Assembly: GCA_031002005.1 (NCBI GenBank)
Contig: CM061919.1
Coordinates: forward strand, 177,799,121-177,863,120
DNA from: Vandiemenella viatica
Taxonomy: Eukaryota > Arthropoda > Insecta > Orthoptera > Morabidae
Direction: 5' to 3'
Length of the DNA stretch: 64,000 nucleotides
The position numbers were made by a program, and so were the translations under genes. The notes beneath the pieces were generated by a model. That model worked only from the letters and a program-made list of their open reading frames with translations, made no database searches and was not told the DNA's origin. This document shows positions 33,954 through 44,610 of the stretch, piece after piece (within the stretch, counting starts at the first letter, position 1; every line of letters begins with the position of its first letter).

Positions 33954-35040
33954 CACACATTTTTTACAGCCTAGTATCTAGAAACTAAAATAGGCCTTAA
34001 TTTAACACAACAGTTTTACATTTGATATTTCAACAGATAATTTCACAATGAATTATTTCAGTTTTTGTTATGTATGGCTTTGGCAATATCTGTACAGTCT
34101 TTTCTTGTTGGCACGATACATACAATTGTTTCGCTGTTTACATATATTACAACTTTCTAAACTTGCTGCATTTTGTCATAATTAATTTATTATAGTTTTC
34201 TAGTTTTGTGTGGTGTCTGCAGTTTCCTGTCCACTTTATGGTTAGAATTTTTAATATTTCACTATGTCACTTCGTACGTCTACCACTACTACTATTACTA
34301 AACTATTACTACTATCTACTACTCTACCATCTAAGAAAGCATTTTCCAGCATTGGTATCGGTGCGGTAATCCGAATTCCAAATCTCCCGGAATAGCGCAC
34401 GTTCTCAGTCTCTCTGGCAGCCAAAGTGACCGAGAAGGCCGCCCATCGGGAGACTGGCCACCTCCAACACTGGTTGTGAGAACTAATTTTCAATTATATA
34501 TATGTAATTGCAGAAGTAAGGAGTCTTTAATATCCGGCTAGTAGGTTGTTCGTTTCACAGGTGAACTAGATTAGTTTAACATCTACTGCCGGTATTTGTT
34601 ATTTTCAATATTTGAACAAATTCCTATTTTAAGATTATTGGCTACATAATTTACAACTTTTACTCTTAACTAACTATTAACATTTTTACATATTTTAAGA
34701 GATAACAATGTTTTACTTCAGAAACGGATCGAGACTGCAACTATTATCTATTATTTGTGTTATTGCAATGTCAGACCACATTTTATGCATCGGACTATAG
34801 TTCATGTGAGCACTAGTAAAGAACTTATACATTCACTATAAACTTTTATACGTGTTGCTTCAGCAAGTTCTTGTTTGTAGGTAGAATCTCCAGTGGTGTT
34901 GCTGCGAAACGGTCCATTTAAAGTCTTTAATATGGTTTAAGCACTCCTCTCCGCAGATCAGCTGGTTGCGTTTTCAGCACGATATATGACTCGCTGATCG
35001 AGCGCTTAGACACGCATTCGCTTGTGGCTGCTCTCGGGTG
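33952..35040 (-). other. 3' untranslated region of the R1-like element
   Basis: Sequence between the ORF2 stop (35041-35043) and the poly(A). No RNase H or other domain is encoded. The frame 34251-34493 shows no domain. Assumed to be one continuous 3' end. Confidence 0.55.
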
Positions 35041-38000
35041 TTACTCTGTGACGTCATAGTCGGCTTGACTTAGCCTTCCTCTTGCTGTCGCTAAACTTTG
35101 CATGAATCTCTCCTTTTGCAGTTTGGATATATTTTGCGTCACTTCGTCTAGTTTGCGCCAAAGTTGCTCATTTTTTAGTATGTCTTCCGTTTTCATGTTT
35201 CTTAGTTCATGAAATCCTTCGTTTCTGGCTTCTGCCATTTGTGTGCAATCCCAGACGATGTGTTCGGGTGTACCCTCTTCCCCGCACTCACACAAGCTTG
35301 TGTCTTTTAGTCCTCTTTTATGTAGTAGGCTGGGATATGGCCCGTGTCCAGTGATGTAATGAACAAGTCCGGTTGACGGATCCAGGTGACGAAGGTTTAA
35401 TCTCTCTTGAATTGTTGGCCAAATATTGTAGGTTCTAATGCCAGTCGTACTACGCGACCACTGTTGTTGCCATTCTTCCATCAAGACTGTTTTTATCTCC
35501 CGTGCTTCTGTAACCGGTCTTCCTAAAATTTGTTCTACTTTTTCGGCGTCACCGGTTCGTAGCCAATAGTGTGCCCCTCTCTTTCTAACTTCTAGGTCAA
35601 GTGGCCAAACGCCCAACGCAACCAGCAGAGAGTCGGTCGCTGTTGTGCTATATGCACCACTTAATCTTATCAGTATGCTTCTTTGTACGCTTCTTAGTGC
35701 CTGGCGAGGTTTAACTTGTCGTAACTTATGCGCCCAACTGCTAGCAGCATAGTCCCACAATCGAGGATAATATACTGTCGTGATACCTCCTTATTATGGA
35801 CGTTGGAAGATGAAATCTTCTTTGCCCAATACTGATCAGTTTGTTCATCACTATTTTGGCACGACTGCACACCTCCGTTATATGGTCAGTAAAATTTAGT
35901 CGCTCGTCTAGCGTGACTCCCAGGTATTTACAAGTTCTAACTCTTTTTATGGAGACGTCGTTAACTTTTATTATTGGATTTCGCTTGGGGCGGCCACTGA
36001 GAACCATGAATTGAGTCTTGTGTGGTGCAAGGGTTAATTTCACTTTGGAGCACCAGTTTTGTAAATGTCTTAATGCCATTCTGCTTCTAGCCTCTACTTC
36101 GTCCCTTGTTCCGCCTTGTATCAGCAGTAGAAGGTCATCCGCGAAGGCAACAAGCCCCAGGAGTCCTTCTTGCCCAATCATGCTTTCTATGGCCATTTCG
36201 AATGTTACGTCCCAGAACACTGGTCCACACACCGATCCTTGCGGACAGCCTTTAGTTAATTTTTTCTCTATTTTCACTCGTGGACATCTCAGTTTGGCAA
36301 ATCGGTTTTTACAGTAGTCGCGGAACGTTCCATAGAGGTTACTAGGAATTCCTATTTCTCGCAGGCGGCTAAAAAGAGCCGGCCACCATAAGTTATCGAA
36401 TGCTCCAGCAATGTCGACGGCGATAGCTATTACATACTTGCTATTACTACTTTTCACTAGATGCACGGCCCTTATTTATGGCATCGTCGGTCGACCTACC
36501 CGCTCTGAAACCAAACTGATGTACACTCATACCATACTTTTTCCTGTGTTCCTGTAGTTTCCATACTAAAATTTTTTCCTGCACTTTTCCAAGCACATTT
36601 AGTAGACAGATCGGCCGATAGGATTTAGGATTTAATGGATCCTTGTCGTTCCCCTTCTTTAGGATCACCACTTCACTCTGCTTCCAGATATTTGGAACCC
36701 TGCCTTGCTGAAGGCATTTATTAAACAGTATGCAGAGTGGTGAAGCCAACTGGACCACTAATGCCTGGAGCACTTCAGCAGCGATTCCGTCCGGTCCAGG
36801 TGTCTTTTTCCGCGACATGGCGTTAATCGCTTTAATTACTTCGTCTGGTGTCACATCATCCGCTAAAGTAGCTGAGGTATAAATTTCATTGTGACCTTTA
36901 CGGAGATTTTCTTGCTCTAAACTTTCACCTACTGCCTCATCGTCGGGTAATAGTACTTTTAACAGTTCCTCAGCTGTTGCGCTCCAATTGGCCGTCATGG
37001 TCCCGTCTGCCCTTCTTACGGTTGATAGTGTAGTCGGTGGTCTCAATTTGCTAGCTGCGATCTTGTAGGGGACGCCCCAGGGATCTGACTTTAAATTAGC
37101 GTTTACATAAGCCTCCCAACTCTGCTGCTTTGTTTTTATTAGCAGCTCTTTAAAGGCAGTCTTCCTCTCCCTGTATCTATCGAGAAGCAAGCACCTATCG
37201 GCAGCAATCATGCACCGTTGGTACTCTTTTCTCGCCTTCCTCATCTCCGATCGTAGTTTTTGCAGTCGGTCGCTCCACGGTATGTCTGTAGTATTCGCTG
37301 GTCTTTTGAGGGGAATGGCTATTTTCATTACGCGCTGAATTTCACGCGTGATCCCTCTTGCTATGACATCTACATCATTACCTTCCAATAGATCCACTGG
37401 TAGACGGAATTCATCTCTTAGTCTTGCCCAATCTGCCCTACGTAAGTTATATTTTTTCCTTGTGTCGTTAATTTCATTGATTTGCAACCTACCTTTGGCC
37501 AGATCAAACAGAATCAAGTTGTGGTCACTTGTAGTTTCGTTTTCAACCACCCTCCAGTTTCTGGCTAGGTTTCCTGCCAGCTGGTTGGTCAGCGTTACAT
37601 CGATATTCGATTTTGCACCGGCTCTATTACTAAACGTTGGAGCATTATTAGGGCAGTTCCTGACTTCCAGGCATAACTCATTTAACAGTTCCTCTACCAT
37701 TAAGCCTCGTTCATCCGTTGTATCACTGTACCAGAGCGGGGAGTGTGCATTTATATCTGCTGTTATAATTATCCTTTGATCTTGTAACTCAGTGCAAATT
37801 TTTCTTATTTTATTTAGATAAGCATCTATAGGGTCCTTATATTGGCAGTACATCGATACCAAAGTAACGCTACACCACCCGGTATCGATCTCTGCACATG
37901 CTGTGTGCTCATCACAGTATTGCGATATTTTGGTTACAGTTAGTTCTTTGTTTAGTACAATGATTCCTGCCATAGGTTTAGGTCCACTTACTATGGTTTG

Positions 38001-38159
38001 TGAGGATACTGGCATGTGTGGTATTTGTCCGCCCTTAGAGTAAGGCTCTTGCACACAGATAACATCCCAGTCATGTTGCGCAGCAAGATTCCTTAGCTCA
38101 TGCAGGACCATATTTGTCCGTCTTGCATTAATTTGTGCAACTTTGATTGTACCTTTCAT
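35041..38159 (-). pseudogene. ORF2: endonuclease-reverse transcriptase (two frameshifts)
   Basis: Starts with ATG at 38159, directly after the middle ORF's TAG, and ends with TAA at 35041-35043; about 1040 residues. The endonuclease is residues 1-220 with the APE-type catalytic set visible: N11 (INARR), E38 (VQEPY), Y104, D135 and N137 (TADINAHSPLW), D187 (SNIDVTL), S211-D212-H213. RT follows: WKQSEVVILKKG, SYRPICLLNVLGK, FGFRAGRSTDDAI, then AVDIAGAFDNLWW, KGCPQGSVCGPVFWD and the catalytic FADDLLLL. The C-terminal part has GHGPYPSLLHKRG and a finger CECGEEGTPEHIVWDC (near 35247-35295). Frameshifts lie near 36465-36485 and near 35750-35762. No RNase H. It would nick target DNA and prime cDNA synthesis there. 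Confidence 0.93.
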
Positions 38160-39005
38160 CTATGGGTGTTTAGTGTAAACATTACTCTGAGGCCATGGAA
38201 GTTTCGCGTCGAAAACTATCCTTCCATGAGTCATCACAAATTGTTTATATATTTGGTCCGGGTCAAAAATCTCATTTCTGTTGTTGAATAATTTTTTAAC
38301 TAGCGTCAACAACTGGGCTGGATCCGTGGGTAAGTTGCTGGTCTTGAGTTGTATTCTGTCCACTGCTTCAAGTTGAGGAAAGGTGACTGTTTTTCCTGCT
38401 GGGTGCAGCATCCTAGTGAGGTGCCTAAGTGCCATTGCCAACACATGCTCTTGTTCTAATCTGCTAATTTTTACCGTGTTCTCAAGGTCTATGTATATTT
38501 TTGTGGGATCTAACGCAGCTCTTTTTTCAAACTTTGTTTGCAGTGATATTTTAGGGTGTGTAGATTGCGCTGCCGTCGGGCTTGCATCGACCAAGTTAGG
38601 CCCTTTACACCAACCAAGTCCTGCCCTTCTTCCTGGGTAAGGAGGGGTGGTAACAGTTTGTGTGATTGTATCCTTCAGTCTGGTTTTTATTTTTGCGTAT
38701 TCTTCGGTCTGAACTGCAGTGTCTTTCGCTATGTGTTTCGTCTCTACGTATTCTTCAGTCTGAACTGTAGCATCTTTAGTTGTGTTTTGTGTCTCTGCGA
38801 ATTCTTCCGTCTGTACTGCTGAGTCTATCATTTTTGGTGCTAAGTCTCGGCCTTGTTTTTTACTTCAAAAGTTTGCCGCTCGTTCTGCATCCCTGCGCTT
38901 CCGTGACGGATTTTTATTTTTTCTCTTGTTTGCTATTACTATCCCATGTTTATTATACATAAGGGTTTTTTCAATCCCTTTTGCTGTTTTAACTGGCTTA
39001 TCCAT
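38160..39005 (-). pseudogene. Middle ORF, unknown function, with 17-residue VQTEE repeats
   Basis: Begins ATG at 39005, overlapping the ORF1 stop as ATGGATAA, and ends TAG at 38160-38162, immediately before the ORF2 ATG. It has 281 codons if the single in-frame TGA (38865-38867, codon 47) is ignored. Residues 1-46 are basic (MDKPVKTAKGIEKTL, then KRKNKNPSRKRR). Residues 61-111 are three 17-residue repeats of the form D(S/A/T)(A/T)VQTEE(F/Y)xx(T/I)K, with a partial fourth (DTITQT). The rest (about 118-281) is not recognised but has a helical, Leu-rich stretch around EQEHVLAMALRHLTRML. Middle ORFs are unusual in this clade. The TGA may be a mutation or a readthrough codon. Possible roles, inferred only: RNA binding, nuclear localisation or ORF1 partner. 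Confidence 0.7.
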
Positions 39006-40077
39006 AATCTATTCGGCTGATCATACGCTGAAGGAGCATCTGATAGGTTAGACACTCCTTCCCTTTCTTTTTGCACGTTTTACCTCTCTTCGCACATGGG
39101 ATGCATACAGGAGCAATGTTTTTCTTTTCGCATTGGTCTTTCTTGTGTCCAGTCACACCGCAGTGGCCGCATGTTGAGTCAGCTTGCTGACAGTGCTTGC
39201 TGACATGACCCCAATCACAGCACCTTACACAGTTCGGTACTGTAATGTAATCCTTAGCCGTCACAGCTGAAAATTCAATGAATATTTTTTTCTGTTCCAA
39301 CAACATAGTTCTAACTTTTCCACTAACTTCCACTACATGATGGACGGTAGCCTTATTTCTCGGACCTGTTTTAAATCTTGGTTTGAAACCTTCTACGAAA
39401 TCAGTTCTGACTACTTTGTCTTCAAAATTTTGCTCATAAACAATATCTCTCAATTTCTCTGTATCGATGGAGACTGGTATATCATATAGAATAACTAACG
39501 GCTTCCGCTTCCTGGGTAATTCGCATCTCATGTCAGTATTCAGTGACTGGTTATCGAGAATTTTCTTTGCATCCTGCGCGGTATTTGTCTCAACAATTAC
39601 AGCTTGCTTTGTTGTCCTGACTCTGTTTATTTTTATTTTATCTTTCTGCGGCCTTAGTATCGTAGTGACCTTCTCCGCCACTTGTTTAGGCGTCTCCCCT
39701 TTTTTAGAAGAAATGAACACTGCACAAGTCGCTGTTGGGGTTATCATACTTTTTGGTGTGTGCCTTCCACCAGTAGCTGCGACAGTAGCATAGCTATGTG
39801 TGGGCTGCACACCCCCGTTTTCCTTAATTTCTTGTCTTAGTCTATTATTTTCGTTGATTAACTCCTTCAGTCTTCCCTCCATATGAGATACAGCGACTGC
39901 CCAGGACGCAAATTTATCCTTTAGATCTCTTAGTTTTTGCTCTGATAATTTTTGGCCCTGGATCTCATTTAGGTATTTAACTAGCTCCTCGTACCTCTCT
40001 CCAAATGCAAAAGGAATTGCATTTGGAACGCAGTCACTAGTATCGCTTGTCGTATTCATTCCGTTACTGAGCTCCAT
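38998..40077 (-). CDS. ORF1: gag-like protein with CCHC zinc knuckles
   Basis: 359 residues, ATG at 40077, TAA at 38998-39000, uninterrupted. Residues about 30-95 are a likely coiled coil (LSEQKLRDLKDKFASWAV, then KELINENNRLRQEIKENG). A central region (about 110-270) carries KKILDNQSLNTDM, PVSIDTEKLRDIVYEQNF and similar, which resembles the RRM-like part of LINE ORF1 proteins. Two knuckles of C-X2-C-X4-H-X4-C lie at residues 283-296 (CVRCCDWGHVSKHC) and 303-316 (CGHCGVTGHKKDQC), and a third cysteine cluster (CIPC, then C335 and C342) follows. Such proteins bind the element RNA and form ribonucleoprotein particles. As the only intact frame of the element it may still be translatable. Confidence 0.92.
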   Translation of the reverse strand: MELSNGMNTTSDTSDCVPNAIPFAFGERYEELVKYLNEIQGQKLSEQKLRDLKDKFASWAVAVSHMEGRLKELINENNRLRQEIKENGGVQPTHSYATVAATGGRHTPKSMITPTATCAVFISSKKGETPKQVAEKVTTILRPQKDKIKINRVRTTKQAVIVETNTAQDAKKILDNQSLNTDMRCELPRKRKPLVILYDIPVSIDTEKLRDIVYEQNFEDKVVRTDFVEGFKPRFKTGPRNKATVHHVVEVSGKVRTMLLEQKKIFIEFSAVTAKDYITVPNCVRCCDWGHVSKHCQQADSTCGHCGVTGHKKDQCEKKNIAPVCIPCAKRGKTCKKKGKECLTYQMLLQRMISRIDYG

Positions 40078-40365
40078 CTGCGACTCCTAATATGTGGGTT
40101 CATCACAAACTAAATCCATTTTGTTAACCTGCAGGTCAATTCTCAAGGCCGAAGCCTCGCTGGATCTATCTCACAATATAGCAATTTTTCACAGTACCTG
40201 TACAATGCTGAAGCTGCAATGGCAGGCGTATCCGGACACTGGTAGAAACACAGAATCCACAAAACCCAAAACCAACACTGCAACAACACTACATACACTG
40301 CTAAGTCGGAGCGCACAGCACGACACGTCCGCTCACTCCGAGCGTCAACAAGCAGTGATGAAAAT
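40078..40365 (-). promoter_or_regulatory. 5' untranslated region / likely internal promoter of the R1-like element
   Basis: CpG-richer sequence upstream of ORF1 (GAGCGGACGTGTCGTGCTGTG on the minus strand). LINEs of this type carry an internal promoter at the 5' end. The outer border is uncertain. Confidence 0.4.
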
Positions 40366-41149
40366 TTAATTTCAATATGTTTGATTTAAACCAGGTTGCT
40401 CTACTCAATGATCATTTCATTTGATGTTATTTCTAGGAGTGGCTCAAGACGATTGTAGGTGTTCACCGTAAAAAAATCTTGTACGTATATTTACAGATGA
40501 AAGTTAGTGATCCTTGGATACGGAGTAAAGAGGACGCATGTGAAAATTTCGAGAGTAAAATGTTTATATAGCAGTTATAAAGTAAAACATTAACCAGTGC
40601 GATAATTTGGCGAATAAAATATGATGAACATTAAGGTTAGTGGTTTTTACTAGGTTGGAAGAAGAATAGCATTATTTGTAGCAATATGTTTCTCTAACAA
40701 TTTGTAGCAATACCCTATCTCTACTTTGTCGTAAATACCAGAAGCTATCCATTCCCGGACGGCAAAGTGTCACAAATCTCTTCGGAAAACAATTAGACTG
40801 AACAAAATGTACACAGTATATTCATATCTCAGTGATATGCGATGCTTCTATCTAGCGGTAGCGAAGCGTAGGGGGTTAGTTCTGAAAAGTCATACACGTG
40901 ATCTTGATAGTTAACATTTTTCCCTTAAAGGGCGAATTTTGAAAAATTCGTTTCTTAAAATATGAAGTTACCAAAGAGGAGACCTTAATACATAAAATTT
41001 TACCTCAATTATAGATTTAGGTTAGGTGTCAAGAGAGATAAACGGCTCGTGACAAATAAACACCTTTCATAAAAAATATATATGACCTTGTAAGTCCGTC
41101 ATCCATTGTTCAAGTCATTAAGAATGGAGACCATTCCCTCTGCAGTACT
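40366..41149. other. No recognisable gene
   Basis: Nothing seen. Confidence 0.4.
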
Positions 41150-41480
41150 TTATGCTGGGTCCAGCCACCCTTCCGCCACTTGCTGACGGCAGAGGAAGGA
41201 GCAGAAAAGTAGAGTGGATAGCAATAAATACCGGTAAGTCGGATCGACTGATATAATCTCGGCAGAGCAGTCGATTTCTCGCACCCGAACTCATCCGCTA
41301 ACGCCCTGCCGGCATCCATTAATAATGTTCTTATCCTGCAGCAATCGCCAGAAAGGAGAGCGCAGCTGTATAAATAAACAAGCGACGGTTCGATCGATCC
41401 GTGCAGGTACCAGACTGTGGGAGAGCCCCACCTGCAACCACCGTCGGTGATGTCCGAGGGGAAATTCGGAGCAAACAACT
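41150..41480. other. GC-rich island
   Basis: Frames on both strands; the 122-residue minus-strand frame (41110-41478) has no domain. TATACAGCTG occurs near 41370 and TGTATAGATAAAC near 41480 in opposite sense. Possibly an unrecognised element terminus or regulatory DNA. Confidence 0.25.
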
Positions 41481-42380
41481 GTATAGATAAACAACAGGAC
41501 GTCTGTAAGGAAGATCAAAAGAATGGGAAACGGAATAAAATTGCAAATATGATATTAATATCCTTCAAGATGAAAGCACTTGGGAAGAAGCTGGATGTTG
41601 GATGGCCGATATAGTAATTTGATCTTTAGTGGGAATTGTTTTTAATTACTGATCATATTATATTGGACGCCACACTGAAAAGAAGTTTACACTGATTACT
41701 ATTATTTGTGATTTTTAATCCACGTAACTCATCGTTTAGGAACATCAAGGGCTTATTGAAAAGGATTCATAATATTCATACTCAATAGAATCGAGAAGAT
41801 TCACAAACAAAGGATTTATTGCACTATAAAATTAATCTTAGTTGCAGTAACAGAATAGTCTGAAAATTATTTAACTGAATGCTTCAGTTAAGGTCTCAGT
41901 GGAGAATTATTGCGAATAGTCTTTCACTAATCGGCGTAGATTTACCTATATTGTTCGTTAAATGATGCCAAGTCGTGTCCCAGTGAAGAGATCATGCGGA
42001 ACATTTCTGGTCCATGGTAAATTTAGGGGAATTGAGGACCAATCACTGCCCCCTGCTTTACAGTATTATATCCGGCTTTAAGGGGTGGATCAAAGAAGTT
42101 TTTATTTGAATTTCCATGGTCATATGAATCCAAAAGAGAATTTGGCTTCCAGAAATTTATTAACTTAGAAACAGATTGCTAATAGTCGAACGTAGTGGTC
42201 TAAGATTTCTGACGACAAAGAATGTGTTAAATATCGAAAAATTAGTGTCTTTACAACGAGTTCAGCTATCTTGTTTATGATATTTTACCATTATATGTAT
42301 TTATTAATCAAACTGTGAATAGTACACCAATATCAGAGCACTATATGTTACTTTACTAATTGCGAGTAGAGGAGTGGATT
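41481..42380. other. No recognisable gene
   Basis: AT-rich. Confidence 0.4.
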
Positions 42381-42450
42381 TTTTTTTTTCTTCCTGAAAT
42401 GGGACGGTGAGAAATTTTTTTTTCTCGAAAATGGGACGGTGAGATTTTTT
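42381..42450. repeat. Two-unit tandem repeat, about 32 bp
   Basis: AAATGGGACGGTGAGA followed by a T run occurs twice (about 42397 and 42429). Confidence 0.7.
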
Positions 42451-42496
42451 TTAAAAAACCTGGTGGTAGACCAAAAAAAGGTTAGGAACCTTCGGG

Positions 42497-42796
42497 CTAC
42501 CCTCTCGCAGCTGGAAGAAGCCGTCTCCAGCTAATAGTAGTCGATCGGATCTCGAAGTCGTTGTGGTTGGTCAGCTGTTCAACGAGAGCATATGCCTCTC
42601 GCTCCGTAATTGCAACGAAGCAAACTCCGGTTATCGGTCGGGTGTTCTCTTTCCGTGTTAATTCATCAATGGTTTCATCCACCAAGCCATTGTTCTCCTC
42701 TCCTTCACTCTGCTGCTGTTGACATTTATAACAAACACCAGCGTCTCGAACTAAAGTTATTTGATTGACTTGTGGGAAGGGTTGCTCCATGTACAA
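42497..42796 (-). CDS. Hypothetical 99-residue ORF
   Basis: ATG near 42796. Has one CYKC motif near the start, a Q- and E-rich run and ITEREAYALVEQL. No known domain. It lies between a short tandem repeat and a GC-rich block, and could be a piece of an unrecognised element. A host exon is possible but not supported. Confidence 0.2.
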   Translation of the reverse strand: MYMEQPFPQVNQITLVRDAGVCYKCQQQQSEGEENNGLVDETIDELTRKENTRPITGVCFVAITEREAYALVEQLTNHNDFEIRSTTISWRRLLPAARG

Positions 42797-42839
42797 ATGT
42801 TACTGACACAGGAAACTGATTACAATCAAACACGACAAC

Positions 42840-43245
42840 TCGGTGCGTTTTGAAGATATATTGTATGGCACGAGTAACACAATACATGCTCGTTACATTA
42901 AATACTGGAAAGCTGTATCAGACTTAGTGTCTACTAGCGTAGTCAGTTGGTACGCGGCCAGCCCGCGTGGTGTTCCGGAAAGCACTTCCGCGACACGACC
43001 AAGACAACTGCGAGCGCGACGACTGACTGATGGCTGGCAAGCAACTGGCCGATGGCTGGCGAGCAACTGGTATCTCTTCCTGCTGGACGGCATGAGCTGT
43101 GGGATGAACACTCGCGGAGCCCTCTGGCGGCCGCTGCAAGTGTGTGCAAGATATCGCCAAAGACTGTTTGACTATTTCAAACACCGCGGCATCCATTTAA
43201 TGAAACCAATGATCTTGGCCGTCTTATCCTATGAGGTTTTTTGAA
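42840..43245. other. GC-rich block with open frames on both strands
   Basis: Four overlapping frames with no domain; contains an internal near-repeat (CTGGCAAGCAACTGG, CTGGCGAGCAACTGG). No LTR or gene signature could be confirmed. Confidence 0.25.
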
Positions 43246-43439
43246 TGACAGTCCGCTGTTTTTGTGGTGGAAGTTCTTGGGCGAAACATTCCTGTTCATA
43301 CTATGGTCAACCGCACAATGTTTTTCAGCACTGCTTTGCTTGTCCCAATCCCTGAAATAACGATTATATCACTTATGCCTCCACTACGTTAAACAGTTCA
43401 AAAACTGTATGCTCTGTGTCATACCGCTACGTGCATTAC

Positions 43440-43540
43440 ATCATCATCATCATCATTATTATTATTATTATTATTATTACTCCGCGATTCACTAAAAGTG
43501 TGTGGCGGAGGGTGCATTGCACCTATCGAAAAGGGTTATG
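43440..43540 (-). repeat. LINE 3' end with (ATA/ATG)n tail, family A-like
   Basis: On the minus strand it reads GGTGCAATGCACCCTCCGCC, ACACACTTTTAGTGAATCGC and GGAGT, followed by (AAT)n and (GAT)n. It parallels the 3' ends at 29640-29690 and 55500-55560 (GCACCCTCTGCCA...GCAGAGTAT), with a trinucleotide tail replacing GATGTA. Confidence 0.65.
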
Positions 43541-43559
43541 GTTTGGAAGGGTTATAAGG

Positions 43560-43665
43560 GATATGGCAGGAGGCGCCCATGCGCTATTGTGAGGAACCAT
43601 CCCCGCATTCGCGTGGAGTGATCTAGGAAAACCATGGAAAACCCAGATCAGGATGGCTGGAGTGC
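43560..43665 (-). mobile_element. tRNA-derived SINE, body fragment
   Basis: GGAACCATCCCCGCATTCGC, GGAGTGATCTAGGAAAACC and GGAAAACCCAGATCAGGATG; both ends missing. Confidence 0.8.
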
Positions 43666-44610
43666 TTTATCAAACATCCATTGCAATCACAAGCGACATT
43701 TTTTTTTTTTTTTGGAAGGTTGTTCACCGCGTGCTATGAGAATATTGCACTTGGTTAAGTAAATTACGACATAAAAGTGTGAATAATTAGGAACTGTGAG
43801 TTTAAGAATGAAATAATTAATAGGAAATTACTTAAGGAATGTGTCATTGCTGTGGCGAGAGTTAAAAAGAGCATGTTTAAAGTAATAAGGAAGGACAAAA
43901 ATATTTAGTACTGTATTAAATGGTGCAATAGAATGGCAGCCACATAACGCTGGGAACGGAAGCTTTCTAGTCAGTCATCTCCTTTCCCGTCCGTCTGGTT
44001 GGTGCCAGGAATAGGGTTTCCTCTAAGCCAACCTCGGCTAAATAAATTTAAACCTTTGAACAGGGGCGGCAAAAAACATCGTCGGGATTTTTGTATAGAA
44101 GTTAGTCAGGCTAGAACGACCGGACTGAATTCTAAACGGTATGGTTGATATTAGTGTGTAAACCTGGACAGAACAATCAGTCCACGCTTGACTGCTCAAG
44201 TAGCCACAACGTTATCCAGTAGACTAGTAAAGTAGTTAAGCCCCACTAAAGACAAAGAAGTCCTCATTGCTGGCCCATTATTTTTGCTGTACATATCAAG
44301 AAAATTCAGTGAAGTCGTGTGCCACTGTCATCTCTAAATGAAATATCCCCGTGTGTCAACCTCTATTTATGACTCTCTCGATATGCTAGTATGCTAATGT
44401 GGAGAATCTCAACGAACTATGAATTTAATTTGTCAATGTTAAAAACTTTTTTTCATGATAACTTTTGATCTAATTTCAAAGTGTGGAAAGTTTCTAATCT
44501 GCAATATCAATTATTCTTGTACATTGTATTGGGTATATTACTGGAGGCTATTGCCACGTGTTGTAATTGCTAGCAGACTGAAATGTGGAACTAATTGAAG
44601 GACAGGTATA
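43666..44610. other. No recognisable gene
   Basis: Nothing supported. Confidence 0.4.

Larger units (their letters stand above)
33896..40365 (-). mobile_element. R1-clade-like non-LTR retrotransposon with three ORFs, nearly full length
   Basis: A minus-strand LINE of about 6.4 kb. In transcription order: a short 5' region (about 40365 down to 40078), ORF1 gag-like (40077-38998), a middle ORF (39005-38160), ORF2 endonuclease/RT (38159-35041), a 3' untranslated region of about 1.09 kb (35040-33952) and a poly(A) tail of 56 nt (33951-33896). The 5' border is estimated; I did not find a convincing target-site duplication of the 3' flank. All three frames carry a few lesions, so the copy is inactive. 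The clade follows from the APE-type endonuclease, the CCHC gag, the absence of an RNase H domain after RT and the C-terminal C-C-H-C finger. Confidence 0.85.

Noticed and set aside
37348..37779. Plus-strand ORFs inside the retrotransposon
   Set aside because: These (also 36018-36317, 38383-38640, 38556-38822 and 39467-39793) are antisense shadows of the minus-strand coding frames.
41110..41478. 122-residue minus-strand gene
   Set aside because: Overlaps two other frames of similar size in a GC-rich patch; no domain.
42840..43245. LTR or envelope remnant
   Set aside because: GC-rich with open frames, but no duplicate copy, primer site or domain supports it.
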